Shown piece after piece: positions 7,596 to 17,683 of a DNA stretch of 64,000 nt. This DNA comes from Acinetobacter nectaris CIP 110549 (lineage in GTDB: Bacteria; Pseudomonadota; Gammaproteobacteria; Pseudomonadales; Moraxellaceae). The stretch spans positions 62,001-126,000 of the forward strand of contig NZ_KI530723.1 of NCBI RefSeq assembly GCF_000488215.1, in the 5' to 3' direction. Each line of letters begins with the position of its first letter. Positions within the stretch are counted from its first letter, which is position 1. Under the pieces are notes generated by a model, which saw nothing but the letters and a program-made list of their open reading frames with translations, was not told where the DNA came from and did no database searches. The position numbers were made by a program, and so were the translations under genes.

Positions 7596-10346
7596 TTATT
7601 GACTGTCCAACGCATTTCCTGCAGTTGGATCAATTAGTTTTTGCCACAATTTGCAAACGATCTCGCGGGTGTCTTGCCAATCCGTTGCTTGAACTTGCAT
7701 GTTTTTATTTGCAAGGGCTAAACGGTGGCTTTCGGCTCGTTCGCTCAGGTAAGCTTGAATCAAAGCCTGCGCTTCGGCATTGGATAAATTGCCAAGTCTT
7801 GCAGCATCTTCTAAGATTCGAACATTGTCAGAGTAGCGGGCGAGATCGGGTTTCGTCCCACTCCATGCCAACACCATATACTGTGCCATAAATTCAATAT
7901 CAACGATACCACCTGCATCCTGTTTTAAATGAAAAATACCAGATTTTTTTTCTGTCTCATTTGAACCAAGATGGTCTTTCATCTTTTGGCGCATCTTTAA
8001 TACTTCATCTTGAACAACTTTTGTGTCTCGCACTTGGGTTAATACTTGACTACGGATCACTTCAAAGGCCTTTCGTAATACTTCATCGCCTGCGATAGAG
8101 CGTGCTCGTACCAATGCCTGATGTTCCCATAACCACGCACTTTTTTCCTGATACAAACCATAGGCACGTAAACTCGTCACCAATACACCGGCTTCTCCCG
8201 AAGGACGAAGACGCGTATCAATTTCATAAGCTCGCCCATCTAAAGTTTGCGTAGTCATAAGTGACATAAACTTTTGTGCAACTTTTAAAGCAAATTCAAA
8301 ACCTGTAATTTGTTTTAAACCATTGGTATCTGTTTGCTCTTCTAAGTCATGAATAAATACAAGATCTAAATCTGAGCCATAACCCAACTCAATACCACCA
8401 AGCTTGCCATAGCCAATAACAATGAATCCTTTGGTATCCAAAGTACATCGCTGTCCATTTTTAAGAACAGGAAAACCAAACCGATCTGCCACTGCGCGAT
8501 ATGCCAAATGCAATGTAGTATCAACACTCACTTCTGCAATATCCGTCAGTGCATCAGACACCTTCATTAAAGGACTTTCAGCCAAGACATCACTTGCTGC
8601 CACAGCCAATACATGGCTTTTTTTAAATAAACGAAGCACACGCATTTGATCTTCAATCTGATCCGCTTCTACACGTAAAAGTTGGTGTCGCATCGCATCT
8701 TGTAAATCGAGCCGAGTTGGTAGCTCAAAATCCATTGAGAGAAAATCATCCAACAGTACAGGGTATTGTGTTAACTCCTCACAAATCCAAGGACTGACCA
8801 CAGCCATTTTAATCAGTCGCTGCAATGCGCCTTTACTCTCTACAAGCATAACTAAATATACCGTACGTCTCAGAACAGACTCAATAAGTGGCATTAAACG
8901 CAACAATGCACTTTGTGGTTTTTCTGACTGTAAAACAAGCTCAATAAAAGTTGGCCAAAATGCTTTTAAACGGTCCAATGCTTGAGCAGGTAATTTCTTT
9001 ACGGCATTACTTGACCAAAACTCATGAACAAGTTGTCGTGCAGATTCATCTAAATGTTCATTTAAATGTTGCTGTAGATTTTCTTGATTTGTCACCGTTT
9101 CAGTATCTATATTTTCCTGAATCAGTAATTTAAACTGTGCTTTCACAATATGCCGATGTGTATCTAAGTCATCAATAAACTCAGACCACGTGCCATAGCC
9201 TAAAGCAATGCGTAGGCGCACTCTTAAATCATCCGTCACCGGTAAAGACTGTGTTTGTTGATCATTAAGTGCTTGGATGGCATGTTCAACACGTCTTAGA
9301 AAAAGATATGCATCTTTCAGTTGTTTCACAACAGATGTAGTTAAGAATTCCATCTCAGCCAGATGTGCTAAGCTCACTAAACATTGCCGATCTTGTAGCT
9401 CTAACTTTGCCCCGCCATAAATTAGCTGAAAGACCTGCACAATAAACTCAATTTCTCGAATACCACCTGCACCCAACTTAATATCATCTTGCAAATGACG
9501 GCGTACTACCTCTTTTTCTATCATGCTTTTCATATCACGCATGGCAGCAAAAGCGGTATAGTCAACATAACGGCGGAACACAAAAGGGCGTGTCATGGCA
9601 AGAAGCTCTTGCCCTTTTTCTATACCAGTAATCACTCTCGCTTTAATCCAAGCATAGCGCTCCCACTCTCGCCCATGTTGAATCAAATATTTTTCCAGTG
9701 CAGCATAGCTGAGTGCCAATGGAGAACCATCTCCCCAAGGGCGTAAACGCATATCTACCCGAAAAACAAACCCATCTGCCGTAATATGGTCAAGCAAATA
9801 AATGAGCTTCTGTCCCCATAAAATACAAAATTGTTGTACATCAATGACTTTCTTACCATTGGTCTCACCTTGCTCATCAAATGCAAAAATGAGGTCAATA
9901 TCACTCGACAAATTCAGTTCTTGTGCACCGAGTTTCCCCATACCAATAACAATTAGATCTTGTACTGAACCATCTACACCAATCGGTTCACCATATTTCT
10001 GTAACAGTGGTTTTTGCGCAAAGTCTTTTGCCTCACTTATACATATATCGGCAAAGTCAGAAAGCTCTTTTGTCAGTTGTACCACATTGGTGAGTTTATT
10101 AACGTCTTGCCATATCCAACGAAACATCAACCTTGCACGTAAAATACGCAACAACTTCATCCATTGCTGCTCATCTTCTACTTCTTGCAAAGTCTTTTGC
10201 GTTATTCTTACAATTTCTTGCCGTGATAGTCCACTTAAATACTGATCTAAATTATAATCTTCTTCAATCTGCTCACGATAAATAGAAAATACTTTCTCAG
10301 CATATACACTTGCGCTTAACGTTTTTTCTAATTGTTCGCCATTCAT
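7596..10346 (-). CDS. glnE: Bifunctional glutamine synthetase adenylyltransferase/deadenylase
   Basis: A 916-residue enzyme that attaches AMP to, and removes it from, glutamine synthetase in response to the PII protein. It has two nucleotidyltransferase domains. The first contains G-M-G-K-L-G followed by L-S-S-D-I-D-L-I-F at about residues 150-175. The second contains G-Y-G-K-L-G-G followed by Y-G-S-D-L-D-L-V-F at about 655-680. Length is close to the E. coli protein (946). The start ATG is preceded by an AGGT-type site. It lies just upstream of ilvE on the same strand, as in other Acinetobacter. Confidence 0.97.
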   Translation of the reverse strand: MNGEQLEKTLSASVYAEKVFSIYREQIEEDYNLDQYLSGLSRQEIVRITQKTLQEVEDEQQWMKLLRILRARLMFRWIWQDVNKLTNVVQLTKELSDFADICISEAKDFAQKPLLQKYGEPIGVDGSVQDLIVIGMGKLGAQELNLSSDIDLIFAFDEQGETNGKKVIDVQQFCILWGQKLIYLLDHITADGFVFRVDMRLRPWGDGSPLALSYAALEKYLIQHGREWERYAWIKARVITGIEKGQELLAMTRPFVFRRYVDYTAFAAMRDMKSMIEKEVVRRHLQDDIKLGAGGIREIEFIVQVFQLIYGGAKLELQDRQCLVSLAHLAEMEFLTTSVVKQLKDAYLFLRRVEHAIQALNDQQTQSLPVTDDLRVRLRIALGYGTWSEFIDDLDTHRHIVKAQFKLLIQENIDTETVTNQENLQQHLNEHLDESARQLVHEFWSSNAVKKLPAQALDRLKAFWPTFIELVLQSEKPQSALLRLMPLIESVLRRTVYLVMLVESKGALQRLIKMAVVSPWICEELTQYPVLLDDFLSMDFELPTRLDLQDAMRHQLLRVEADQIEDQMRVLRLFKKSHVLAVAASDVLAESPLMKVSDALTDIAEVSVDTTLHLAYRAVADRFGFPVLKNGQRCTLDTKGFIVIGYGKLGGIELGYGSDLDLVFIHDLEEQTDTNGLKQITGFEFALKVAQKFMSLMTTQTLDGRAYEIDTRLRPSGEAGVLVTSLRAYGLYQEKSAWLWEHQALVRARSIAGDEVLRKAFEVIRSQVLTQVRDTKVVQDEVLKMRQKMKDHLGSNETEKKSGIFHLKQDAGGIVDIEFMAQYMVLAWSGTKPDLARYSDNVRILEDAARLGNLSNAEAQALIQAYLSERAESHRLALANKNMQVQATDWQDTREIVCKLWQKLIDPTAGNALDSQ

Positions 10347-10427
10347 GCTCTAACCTGCATTTTCTGCCAATATACAAGCTAAACATAGAATAATTTAAAT
10401 GCTTTGTCTTTAATTAAGTGGTTTAAT

Positions 10428-11696
10428 TTACACAGCGATTTTCTCAACACGCTGTTTTACATTATATTCTTTTTGCACATTGGGTAATAAAATCTCAAAT
10501 GTTGTACCTAAACCTTTTTTAGAATTTACTGTAATTTCACCATGATTTAAATCGACAAATCGCTTACATAAAACCAATCCAAGACCTGTACCTTTCTCGC
10601 CTGCTGTACCTGTAAGAGAGGTTTTTATTTTCGGCTGAAAGATTTCACGCTGTTGCTGGTCATCCATTCCCAATCCTGTATCCGTAATCGAAATACGTAC
10701 ATTGTCCTGATCATTCTCAGCAAAAATAATGACCTTACCTGAACCATCTGTTGGTGTAAATTTCAGTGCATTCGATACAAGGTTTTGTAAGATCGAAGTC
10801 ACCATATTAATATCGGCATATACTTCGAGTTGATCTGGTATTTGGTCAACCAATTCAATTTTCTTATTCATTGCCAAGCTGTTCAATACACCTGTTACAA
10901 TATGGCTCGAACGCTGTAAACAAAATGCTTTAGGGTGATACACAAACTGTCCACCTTCTGCCATTGCCCAATTCAGTAAGTTTTCTAGTAAATGATAAGT
11001 AGACTGTGCAGTATCATTTAAATAACTGGCAATACGCTGTAGGCTGTCTCCATCTAAAGTCGAAATTTCATCTGCCAATACCTCAGAAAAACCAAGTAAC
11101 CCATGAAATGGTGCGCGTAAGTCATGCGCTATAACTTGGAAGAATTTGGTTTGACTATACGTTAAAGCTGCAAAGTCATCATTTATTTCTTTCAACTCTG
11201 CATTTGACTGTTTTAACGCTATATATTCACCCAAATCTATACATAGCTCGCTTACCTCTTCAATAACATCGGTATCTATCGTTATTTTTTTCTCATCAGA
11301 AAGTACCACAAAACCAATAGGTGCATTATTCATTTCAATCTTACAAATAAACATGCTTTCTATATTGGAGAAATGCTTTGCTAAATGTGCTTTTAGCTCT
11401 TCGTAAGAAGGCTCATTGGTATCAATATACTGCTTATTTTGTAGATGAGTCACAAGCAACTGAGCTACTGACTTAGATATCTGCTGTGTTTCTAAACCAT
11501 TCTCAGGATGATCTGAGTACTTCCATAAATATGGTTCATCTTTAAATATACAAATACTATGTTTAAACTGTGTCTGTTTTTTTGCACGGCGCAAAAACCG
11601 CATTAACTTGTTATTTTTTGCAGATGGATCGAGCAGAAGTGCAAAATGACACGCACTGAGCTGCTCAATATGATCTATATATGATGATATTGCCAT
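10428..11696 (-). CDS. Orphan cytoplasmic sensor histidine kinase
   Basis: A 422-residue kinase without a membrane segment. The N-terminal about 160 residues are GAF-like by layout only. A short coiled linker (about 162-180) leads to a HisKA domain with the phosphorylated histidine at 191 in A-H-D-L-R-A-P-F. The HATPase_c domain follows, with N-box N-L-V-S-N-A-L-K-F near 305, D-T-G-L-G-M near 340 and G-T-G-L-G-L near 370. No response regulator gene lies next to it, so its partner is elsewhere. The H-box resembles kinases of hybrid or phytochrome-like type. The signal is unknown. Confidence 0.88.
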   Translation of the reverse strand: MAISSYIDHIEQLSACHFALLLDPSAKNNKLMRFLRRAKKQTQFKHSICIFKDEPYLWKYSDHPENGLETQQISKSVAQLLVTHLQNKQYIDTNEPSYEELKAHLAKHFSNIESMFICKIEMNNAPIGFVVLSDEKKITIDTDVIEEVSELCIDLGEYIALKQSNAELKEINDDFAALTYSQTKFFQVIAHDLRAPFHGLLGFSEVLADEISTLDGDSLQRIASYLNDTAQSTYHLLENLLNWAMAEGGQFVYHPKAFCLQRSSHIVTGVLNSLAMNKKIELVDQIPDQLEVYADINMVTSILQNLVSNALKFTPTDGSGKVIIFAENDQDNVRISITDTGLGMDDQQQREIFQPKIKTSLTGTAGEKGTGLGLVLCKRFVDLNHGEITVNSKKGLGTTFEILLPNVQKEYNVKQRVEKIAV

Positions 11697-11893
11697 GGTG
11701 TCCCTCTCATATCATTGTTTTCTAGTTTTCACTACGGAGAAACCTTACTTAGACAGTGTTAATGCTTTTTACAAAAAAATCAAATAATGAATAGAAGTGT
11801 TACATTTAATTAATTTATTTTTAATCTACTGTGAACAAAAATAAACTCATCCACAGTTTAATCTAGTTTTTGTTAACTACATAACACTTTATT

Positions 11894-12403
11894 TTAATGT
11901 GACAAAATAATCTGATAAAAAGCTAAATCAAGCCAGCGATCAAACTTGAATCCAACCTCAGGTAACGTACCTACCAAACGAAAGCCAAGCTTTTCATGTA
12001 AGCGTATACTGCCTTCGTTCTGAGCATCTATACCGCCAATCATAGTATGAATACCGTTTTTCTTCGCTGCTTGAATGATTTCTTGCATCAGTTTAAAACC
12101 AAGCCCCAAACCACGATAATCTTTATGAATGTAAACAGAATGCTCTACCGTATAAGCATTTGCAGGAAAGTTTCGAAATGCACCATAAGTCACAAACCCC
12201 ATCAATACACCTTGTGCATTCTCAAAGCCAATAACAGGAAAACTACCCTCTTCTTTTACTTTAAACCACTGTTCAACCTTGGCTAAGGTTCTTTCTTCAT
12301 ATTCATATAAAGCCGTTGAATTTAGAATGGCATCATTAAAGATTTCTAAAATACGCTCGCCATGTTTTTCAAAGCAACAACCTACAACATTAAATTCATT
12401 CAT
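11894..12403 (-). CDS. GNAT N-acetyltransferase, phosphinothricin acetyltransferase-like
   Basis: A GNAT-family protein of 169 residues. The acetyl-CoA binding motif is visible as H-S-V-Y-I-H-K-D-Y-R-G-L-G-L-G, preceded by a strand containing G-F-V-T-Y-G, and followed by I-H-T-M-I-G-G-I-D-A-Q-N and the L-H-E-K-L-G-F motif. This order is typical of the Pat/Bar/MddA group that acetylates phosphinothricin, methionine sulfone or related small amines. The natural substrate cannot be inferred. The ribosome site is weak; TTG at 12412 is an alternative start. It stands alone between the kinase and the XRE regulator. Confidence 0.87.
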   Translation of the reverse strand: MNEFNVVGCCFEKHGERILEIFNDAILNSTALYEYEERTLAKVEQWFKVKEEGSFPVIGFENAQGVLMGFVTYGAFRNFPANAYTVEHSVYIHKDYRGLGLGFKLMQEIIQAAKKNGIHTMIGGIDAQNEGSIRLHEKLGFRLVGTLPEVGFKFDRWLDLAFYQIILSH

Positions 12404-12487
12404 TTTTATCAAACTACTATTATCGTATAAAAATATTGTAAGTATTTTACACCTCTTTTAAACCCGCTAGCTAAACCTATATTTCTA

Positions 12488-12955
12488 TTATTTTCTTAAT
12501 AATTTCTGAACTCGCATTTTCTGCCATTGCATTAGTTTTTGGGAAAAAATAAATAAACGTAACCACACGATAAACAAGTACAACCCCCATGTTGCAATAG
12601 GCCAAATTACCCATAATTTATGAGGTGTAAAAATAAAATTTAATAGGCCAAGTATTGAACATACAAGAACATAAGATGCCAGTGCAGTATAAAAGTGAAT
12701 TTCTTGCTTAACACGACTTTCAGCCTCTAAAATTTTTGAGTCCATAGCATCCTCTGTACCTATACTTTCATCAGAAATATCATGCACACTTATCTGAAAT
12801 ACAGCAGCTAATGCACTCAATGTTTCTAAACTTGCCCTCTCTCCATTTTCTACACGTTGAATGGTTCGAACGCTCAGCGCACTTAATGCTGCAAGTTGCT
12901 CTTGTGACCATCCATTTTTTAAACGGTATGCTCGTACTTTACTGTGGTATTCCAT
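12488..12955 (-). CDS. XRE-family HTH regulator with two C-terminal membrane helices (2TM domain)
   Basis: A 155-residue protein. Residues about 5-58 form a Cro/C1-type helix-turn-helix (W-S-Q-E-Q-L-A-A-L-S...S-V-R-T-I-Q-R-V-E-N-G). Two hydrophobic helices follow near residues 90-112 and 117-142, separated by a short turn, then a basic tail; this is the '2TM domain' arrangement. It is therefore a membrane-tethered transcription factor. The ATG at 12955 is preceded by GGA at 7 bases; an upstream in-frame TTG is less likely. It is divergent from an MFS gene, and the space between contains five 11-bp direct repeats that probably control it. Targets are not known. Confidence 0.85.
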   Translation of the reverse strand: MEYHSKVRAYRLKNGWSQEQLAALSALSVRTIQRVENGERASLETLSALAAVFQISVHDISDESIGTEDAMDSKILEAESRVKQEIHFYTALASYVLVCSILGLLNFIFTPHKLWVIWPIATWGLYLFIVWLRLFIFSQKLMQWQKMRVQKLLRK

Positions 12956-13008
12956 AATACTTTCCAAATAAAAACTTTCAGAACAATTATGCTATTTATC
13001 TATAAAAA

Positions 13009-13063
13009 TCAACATGACAACAACCTGACAGGATACCGACATTTACCTGACAATAAGGTGACA
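13009..13063 (-). promoter_or_regulatory. Array of five 11-bp direct repeats, TGTC(A/G)+6
   Basis: Read on the minus strand, TGTCA/TGTCG recurs at 13063, 13052, 13041, 13030 and 13019, exactly every 11 bases. The variable six bases are often GGT- or CCT-initial. The array points toward the XRE/2TM gene. Ten bases after the last TGTCA comes TATAGA (13004-12999), a plausible -10 box. The 11-bp period and TGTCA core match PhoB-box geometry, but the spacers are less A/T-rich than in the ugpC Pho box. It could also be the site for the HTH protein itself. Confidence 0.72.
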
Positions 13064-13190
13064 TCATCACATTCACTCAGCTTATTTGCACATACTGCTC
13101 AAACCTTAAAAATATCAAGAATGCTTTAAGGTTTAATGATGTATTTATCGTTAAACTTGTTTTGTATGTTTTTTAACCTCAAATGTTAAT

Positions 13191-14495
13191 ATGCTCTATA
13201 TTTTAAAAAATCAGCAATATCGGAACTTATTTCTTGCACAGGTCATTGCTTTAGTCGGTACAGGAATCATTACAATTGCCTTGGCATTGCAGGCATATCA
13301 TTTTTCCACAGGTCATTCGACAGAAATTTTAGGCATAATTCTCGCAATTAAAATGCTTGCCTATATTTTTATAGGCCCCTTTTTTTCAGCATATATTGAA
13401 AAATTTTCGAAGAAAACTGCACTTATTATTTTAGATAGTATTCGAGCAAGCTGCGTCATTGCACTACCATTTGTTTCAGAACTATGGCAAGTTTATCTGC
13501 TTGTATTCACTCTACAATCTGCATCTGCCGTCTTTACACCAACATTTCAAGCCATTATTCCAAGCATTTTACCGCAGGAAAAAGACTATATACGTGCACT
13601 ATCGTTATCACGATTTGCTTATGACTTAGAAAATATTGTTAGTCCAATTTTAACAGGTCTTCTGCTTGCTATAATGAGCTATCATCAACTTTTTTTAGTG
13701 GCCGTTATTGGTTTCTTAGGTTCAATTTTCTTCGTATGGCACACAGCTATTCCTACGATTAAATACCGACAACAATCACCCTTTAAACGTATGCAGCAAG
13801 GGGCAAAGATATACTTCAAAACACCTCAACTACGTGGCTTAATTCTACTTAATTTAGCAATTGCTGCCGCAAGCGCTATAGTCATTGTAACGACAGTCAG
13901 TATCGTCAAATCTCATTTTTCTATGAATACCCAAGCAATTACATGGGCATATACTGCTTTTGGATTGGGCTCAATGCTTGCTGCTTTTTCACTTCCCTCT
14001 ATTCTTGAAAAATATAAAGATAGAAATGTCATGTGTATTGGTGCAGCCCTACTTACATTAAGTTTATTTATAGGAGAATTTATTCAAAGTTATAGAGAGC
14101 TTCTATGCTTATGGTTTATTTTAGGAGTTAGCCTATCCATTACAGAGACCCCTATAGGCAATATTATTAATCGCTCAAGCACAGATCAAACACGCCCAAC
14201 TTTATTCAGTGCACAGTTTGCTTTTTCTCATGCATGTTGGCTAATTTGCTATCCACTAGTTGGTTATAGCAGTCATTTGGGAATGTCTTTTTGTTTTTTA
14301 ATGATGTCAGTTATCGCACTCGGCTCGCTCATCACCACACTCATATTTTGGAAAAGTGAAAAAATTGCTATTGAACACAAACATGATGATTTAGCACCTG
14401 ATCATCCACACCTCGTAATGCATTGTCAGCATGGTGTGCATAAACATGAAATTCAAATTGACGAATATCATCAAGAATGGTTTAAAAAGGGATAA
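13191..14495 (+). CDS. MFS transporter with histidine-rich C-terminal tail (NreB/EntS-like)
   Basis: A 434-residue major facilitator protein of the MFS_3 type with about 12 hydrophobic helices. The N-terminus resembles the group containing EntS and the nickel exporter NreB. The last about 45 residues form a cytoplasmic tail with nine histidines and one cysteine (for example H-K-H-D-D, D-H-P-H, H-C-Q-H). NreB exporters carry a histidine-rich C-terminus of this kind, so efflux of nickel or a similar divalent metal is a reasonable inference, not a demonstrated function. It is divergent from the XRE/2TM gene. No clear Shine-Dalgarno sequence is seen at the ATG. Confidence 0.83.
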   Translation: MLYILKNQQYRNLFLAQVIALVGTGIITIALALQAYHFSTGHSTEILGIILAIKMLAYIFIGPFFSAYIEKFSKKTALIILDSIRASCVIALPFVSELWQVYLLVFTLQSASAVFTPTFQAIIPSILPQEKDYIRALSLSRFAYDLENIVSPILTGLLLAIMSYHQLFLVAVIGFLGSIFFVWHTAIPTIKYRQQSPFKRMQQGAKIYFKTPQLRGLILLNLAIAAASAIVIVTTVSIVKSHFSMNTQAITWAYTAFGLGSMLAAFSLPSILEKYKDRNVMCIGAALLTLSLFIGEFIQSYRELLCLWFILGVSLSITETPIGNIINRSSTDQTRPTLFSAQFAFSHACWLICYPLVGYSSHLGMSFCFLMMSVIALGSLITTLIFWKSEKIAIEHKHDDLAPDHPHLVMHCQHGVHKHEIQIDEYHQEWFKKG

Positions 14496-14541
14496 GAGTT
14501 GTATGTAAGTATTTTATAAGAAGACTTACGAATGTAAGACT

Positions 14542-14628
14542 TGGTCCCGAGGGTCGGACTCGAACCGACACATCATCTCTGATAGTGGATTTTGAATCCA
14601 CCGCGTCTACCAATTTCACCACCTCGGG
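14542..14628 (-). tRNA. tRNA-Leu (CAA anticodon)
   Basis: The minus strand folds as a class II tRNA. Acceptor CCCGAGG pairs with CCTCGGG, followed by discriminator A and an encoded CCA (14544-14542). The anticodon stem-loop GTGGA-TTCAAAA-TCCAC gives anticodon CAA (codon UUG). There is a long variable arm and a G-G-T-T-C-G-A-G-T-C T-loop region. Length is 87 bases including CCA. It lies between the MFS gene and queA, opposite to both. Confidence 0.97.
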
Positions 14629-14788
14629 AAGAGTATGGGTTTGTGTTGTTGTATATTACGCACTTTCTTTACATTGTCAATAAAATCATGTTCGAGTTGT
14701 TGCTTTTTAAAGCAAATACAATTTAAAGCCTTTGTATGCTTAAAACAGAAAATGTTTATAATAGATAAAATTTGCTTTAATGATGACT

Positions 14789-15826
14789 ATGCAGCTTTCT
14801 GACTTTAACTTTGACCTTCCCGATGAACTTATTGCACGCTACCCACTCGAACAACGTAGTGCTTCACGTCTTTTACATATCGATGCAACAGGTGCATATC
14901 ATGATCACCAATTCACTGACATTGTAGACTTACTCAATGAAGGTGACTTATTGGTACTCAATGACACTAAGGTAATGAAAGCGCGCTTGAAGGGGAAACG
15001 TGAAAGTGGTGGTGCTGTCGAAGTTTTAGTAGAACGTATGCAAGATCAATTCATTGCCTACTGTCATATTAAAGCAAGTAACTCACCAAAACCTGAAACC
15101 ACCTTATTCATTGGCAAAGATGCTGTGCCTGTAACAGTCAAAGGTCGCCATGAGAACCTTTATATTGTCGAATTTTCACAGCCTATTTTGACTGTACTCG
15201 ATTTATATGGTCAGCTTCCAATTCCTCCGTACTTCAACAGAGAAGCCGAAGACATTGATACCGAGCGCTATCAAACAGTTTTCAATGACCCAACAAAACT
15301 TGCAAGTGTTGCCGCACCTACCGCTAGTCTTCACTTTGATGATGCACTACTCAAAAAACTCGAACAAAAAGGTATCCAAAAAACATTTGTGACATTACAT
15401 GTCGGTGCAGGTACTTTTTTACCTGTTCGTACCACTGACATTGAAAATCATATTATGCACAGTGAATGGTGTCATGTTCCATCGGAAACAGTCGATTTAA
15501 TTCAAGCAACCAAAGCACGAGGCAATAAGGTTATTTCAGTCGGTACAACAGCAACACGTGCCGTAGAAAGTGCTGCTCAAGCCCATCAAGGAAAACTTCA
15601 AGCATGGACAGGCGATACACAAATATTCATTTATCCAGGATATAAATTTTGTGTAGTCGATCGCTTAATTACAAACTTCCACCTTCCAGAATCAACATTA
15701 CTGATGCTAGTTTCAGCCCTTTCTAATCGTGAAAATATTCTAAAAGCATACCAACATGCTGTAGCAGAAAAATATCGTTTCTTTAGTTATGGCGATGCCA
15801 TGCTTATTGACCAAGCAGCCGTATAA
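14789..15826 (+). CDS. queA: S-adenosylmethionine:tRNA ribosyltransferase-isomerase
   Basis: A 345-residue enzyme that transfers and isomerises the ribosyl part of SAM onto preQ1 in tRNA to form epoxyqueuosine. The N-terminus [14 protein letters not shown] matches the family. [13 protein letters not shown] and the C-terminal [12 protein letters not shown] are conserved. The ATG at 14789 gives the usual QueA N-terminus; two further in-frame ATGs lie at 14780 and 14783, and no good ribosome site separates them. It is followed by tgt, the preceding step of the queuosine pathway, as in other gammaproteobacteria. Confidence 0.97.
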   Translation: MQLSDFNFDLPDELIARYPLEQRSASRLLHIDATGAYHDHQFTDIVDLLNEGDLLVLNDTKVMKARLKGKRESGGAVEVLVERMQDQFIAYCHIKASNSPKPETTLFIGKDAVPVTVKGRHENLYIVEFSQPILTVLDLYGQLPIPPYFNREAEDIDTERYQTVFNDPTKLASVAAPTASLHFDDALLKKLEQKGIQKTFVTLHVGAGTFLPVRTTDIENHIMHSEWCHVPSETVDLIQATKARGNKVISVGTTATRAVESAAQAHQGKLQAWTGDTQIFIYPGYKFCVVDRLITNFHLPESTLLMLVSALSNRENILKAYQHAVAEKYRFFSYGDAMLIDQAAV

Positions 15827-15830
15827 ATAT

Positions 15831-15858
15831 AAGGCGATACCAACATAGGTATCGCCTT
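15831..15858 (+). terminator. Hairpin after queA
   Basis: Perfect 11-bp stem (15831-15841 with 15848-15858) with a six-base loop, starting five bases after the queA stop. There is only a poor T-run after it, so termination may be partial. The remaining 220 bases before tgt are AT-rich and presumably hold the tgt promoter. Confidence 0.6.
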
Positions 15859-16075
15859 CTTGTATCATCATTCAGCATTTTGTCATTCATTTGAAATAGT
15901 CATATTTTTTATAAAATAATAAAAAATAAATCTTGGAAAAAAACATAGACTTCCTTACAAAACACCTGAATAAAAGGTGGCATCTCTACGCATAATTTAG
16001 GAAAATAGAACACTTTTAAAGAAGTGCTTATGCACTCAGCATCAGCGAACTGTTTTTTCGCCTTGATTCGGATGA

Positions 16076-17209
<1,134 letters not shown>

Positions 17210-17298
17210 TCTGCATACATTTGCGCTCACTGCCAAGACAAGGTACATTGCTCAAGTAATCAAGTATCTTTTTTGATTTTATTATTTAGGAAATTTAA

Positions 17299-17628
17299 AT
17301 GAGCCTGTTTATTTCTACTGCTCACGCCGCTGAAGGCGCTGCACAGCAACCAAGCATGATTGCCAATATTGGTATGATTGTTGTTTTCGTTGCTATTTTT
17401 TACTTTTTAATTTGGCGCCCACAATCTAAACGTGCCAAAGAGCATCGTACCCTCATTGAGAGCTTAGGTGAAGGAAGTGAAGTGGTGTTTGCAGGCGGTC
17501 TAATGGGTCGTATTAAAAAAATTGAGGGTGACTATGCAGTTGTTGAACTGAGTCGCGGTGTAGAAATCAAAATTCAACGTTCAAGCGTTGTTTCTGTACT
17601 ACCAGAAGGCACTCTAAATAGTCTTTAA
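17299..17628 (+). CDS. yajC: Preprotein translocase accessory subunit YajC
   Basis: A 109-residue protein with a single membrane helix (about residues 22-42, ending in F-Y-F-L-I-W-R-P-Q) and a small cytoplasmic domain with the family sequence G-S-E-V-V-F-A-G-G-L-M-G-R-I. It associates with SecDF and the SecYEG translocon. AGGAAA precedes the ATG. It is the first gene of yajC-secD-secF, with 55 bases to secD, which contain a hairpin. Confidence 0.97.
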   Translation: MSLFISTAHAAEGAAQQPSMIANIGMIVVFVAIFYFLIWRPQSKRAKEHRTLIESLGEGSEVVFAGGLMGRIKKIEGDYAVVELSRGVEIKIQRSSVVSVLPEGTLNSL

Positions 17629-17639
17629 TTTTTTATTTC

Positions 17640-17661
17640 AAGTCGTGCAAATGCACGACTT
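17640..17661 (+). terminator. Intra-operon hairpin between yajC and secD
   Basis: Nine-bp perfect stem (17640-17648 with 17653-17661) with loop AAAT, followed by TCTC and not a T-run. It sits inside the conserved yajC-secD pair, so it is more likely an attenuator or a transcript-stabilising element than a full terminator. Confidence 0.5.
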
Positions 17662-17683
17662 TCTCATATTAAGAAGATAGCAA

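Noticed and set aside
7568..7891. Plus-strand open frame of 107 codons opposite the 3' end of glnE
   Set aside because: It lies antisense to a well-conserved gene, lacks a ribosome site and shows no recognisable domain; treated as a shadow frame.
9802..10245. Plus-strand open frame of 147 codons opposite the 5' part of glnE
   Set aside because: Ser/Cys-rich composition typical of antisense reading of a conserved gene; no start signal.
14520..14540. CTTAC/GTAAG hairpin after the tRNA-Leu gene as terminator
   Set aside because: Stem of only five perfect pairs, then a mismatch, without a strong T-run; too weak to annotate.
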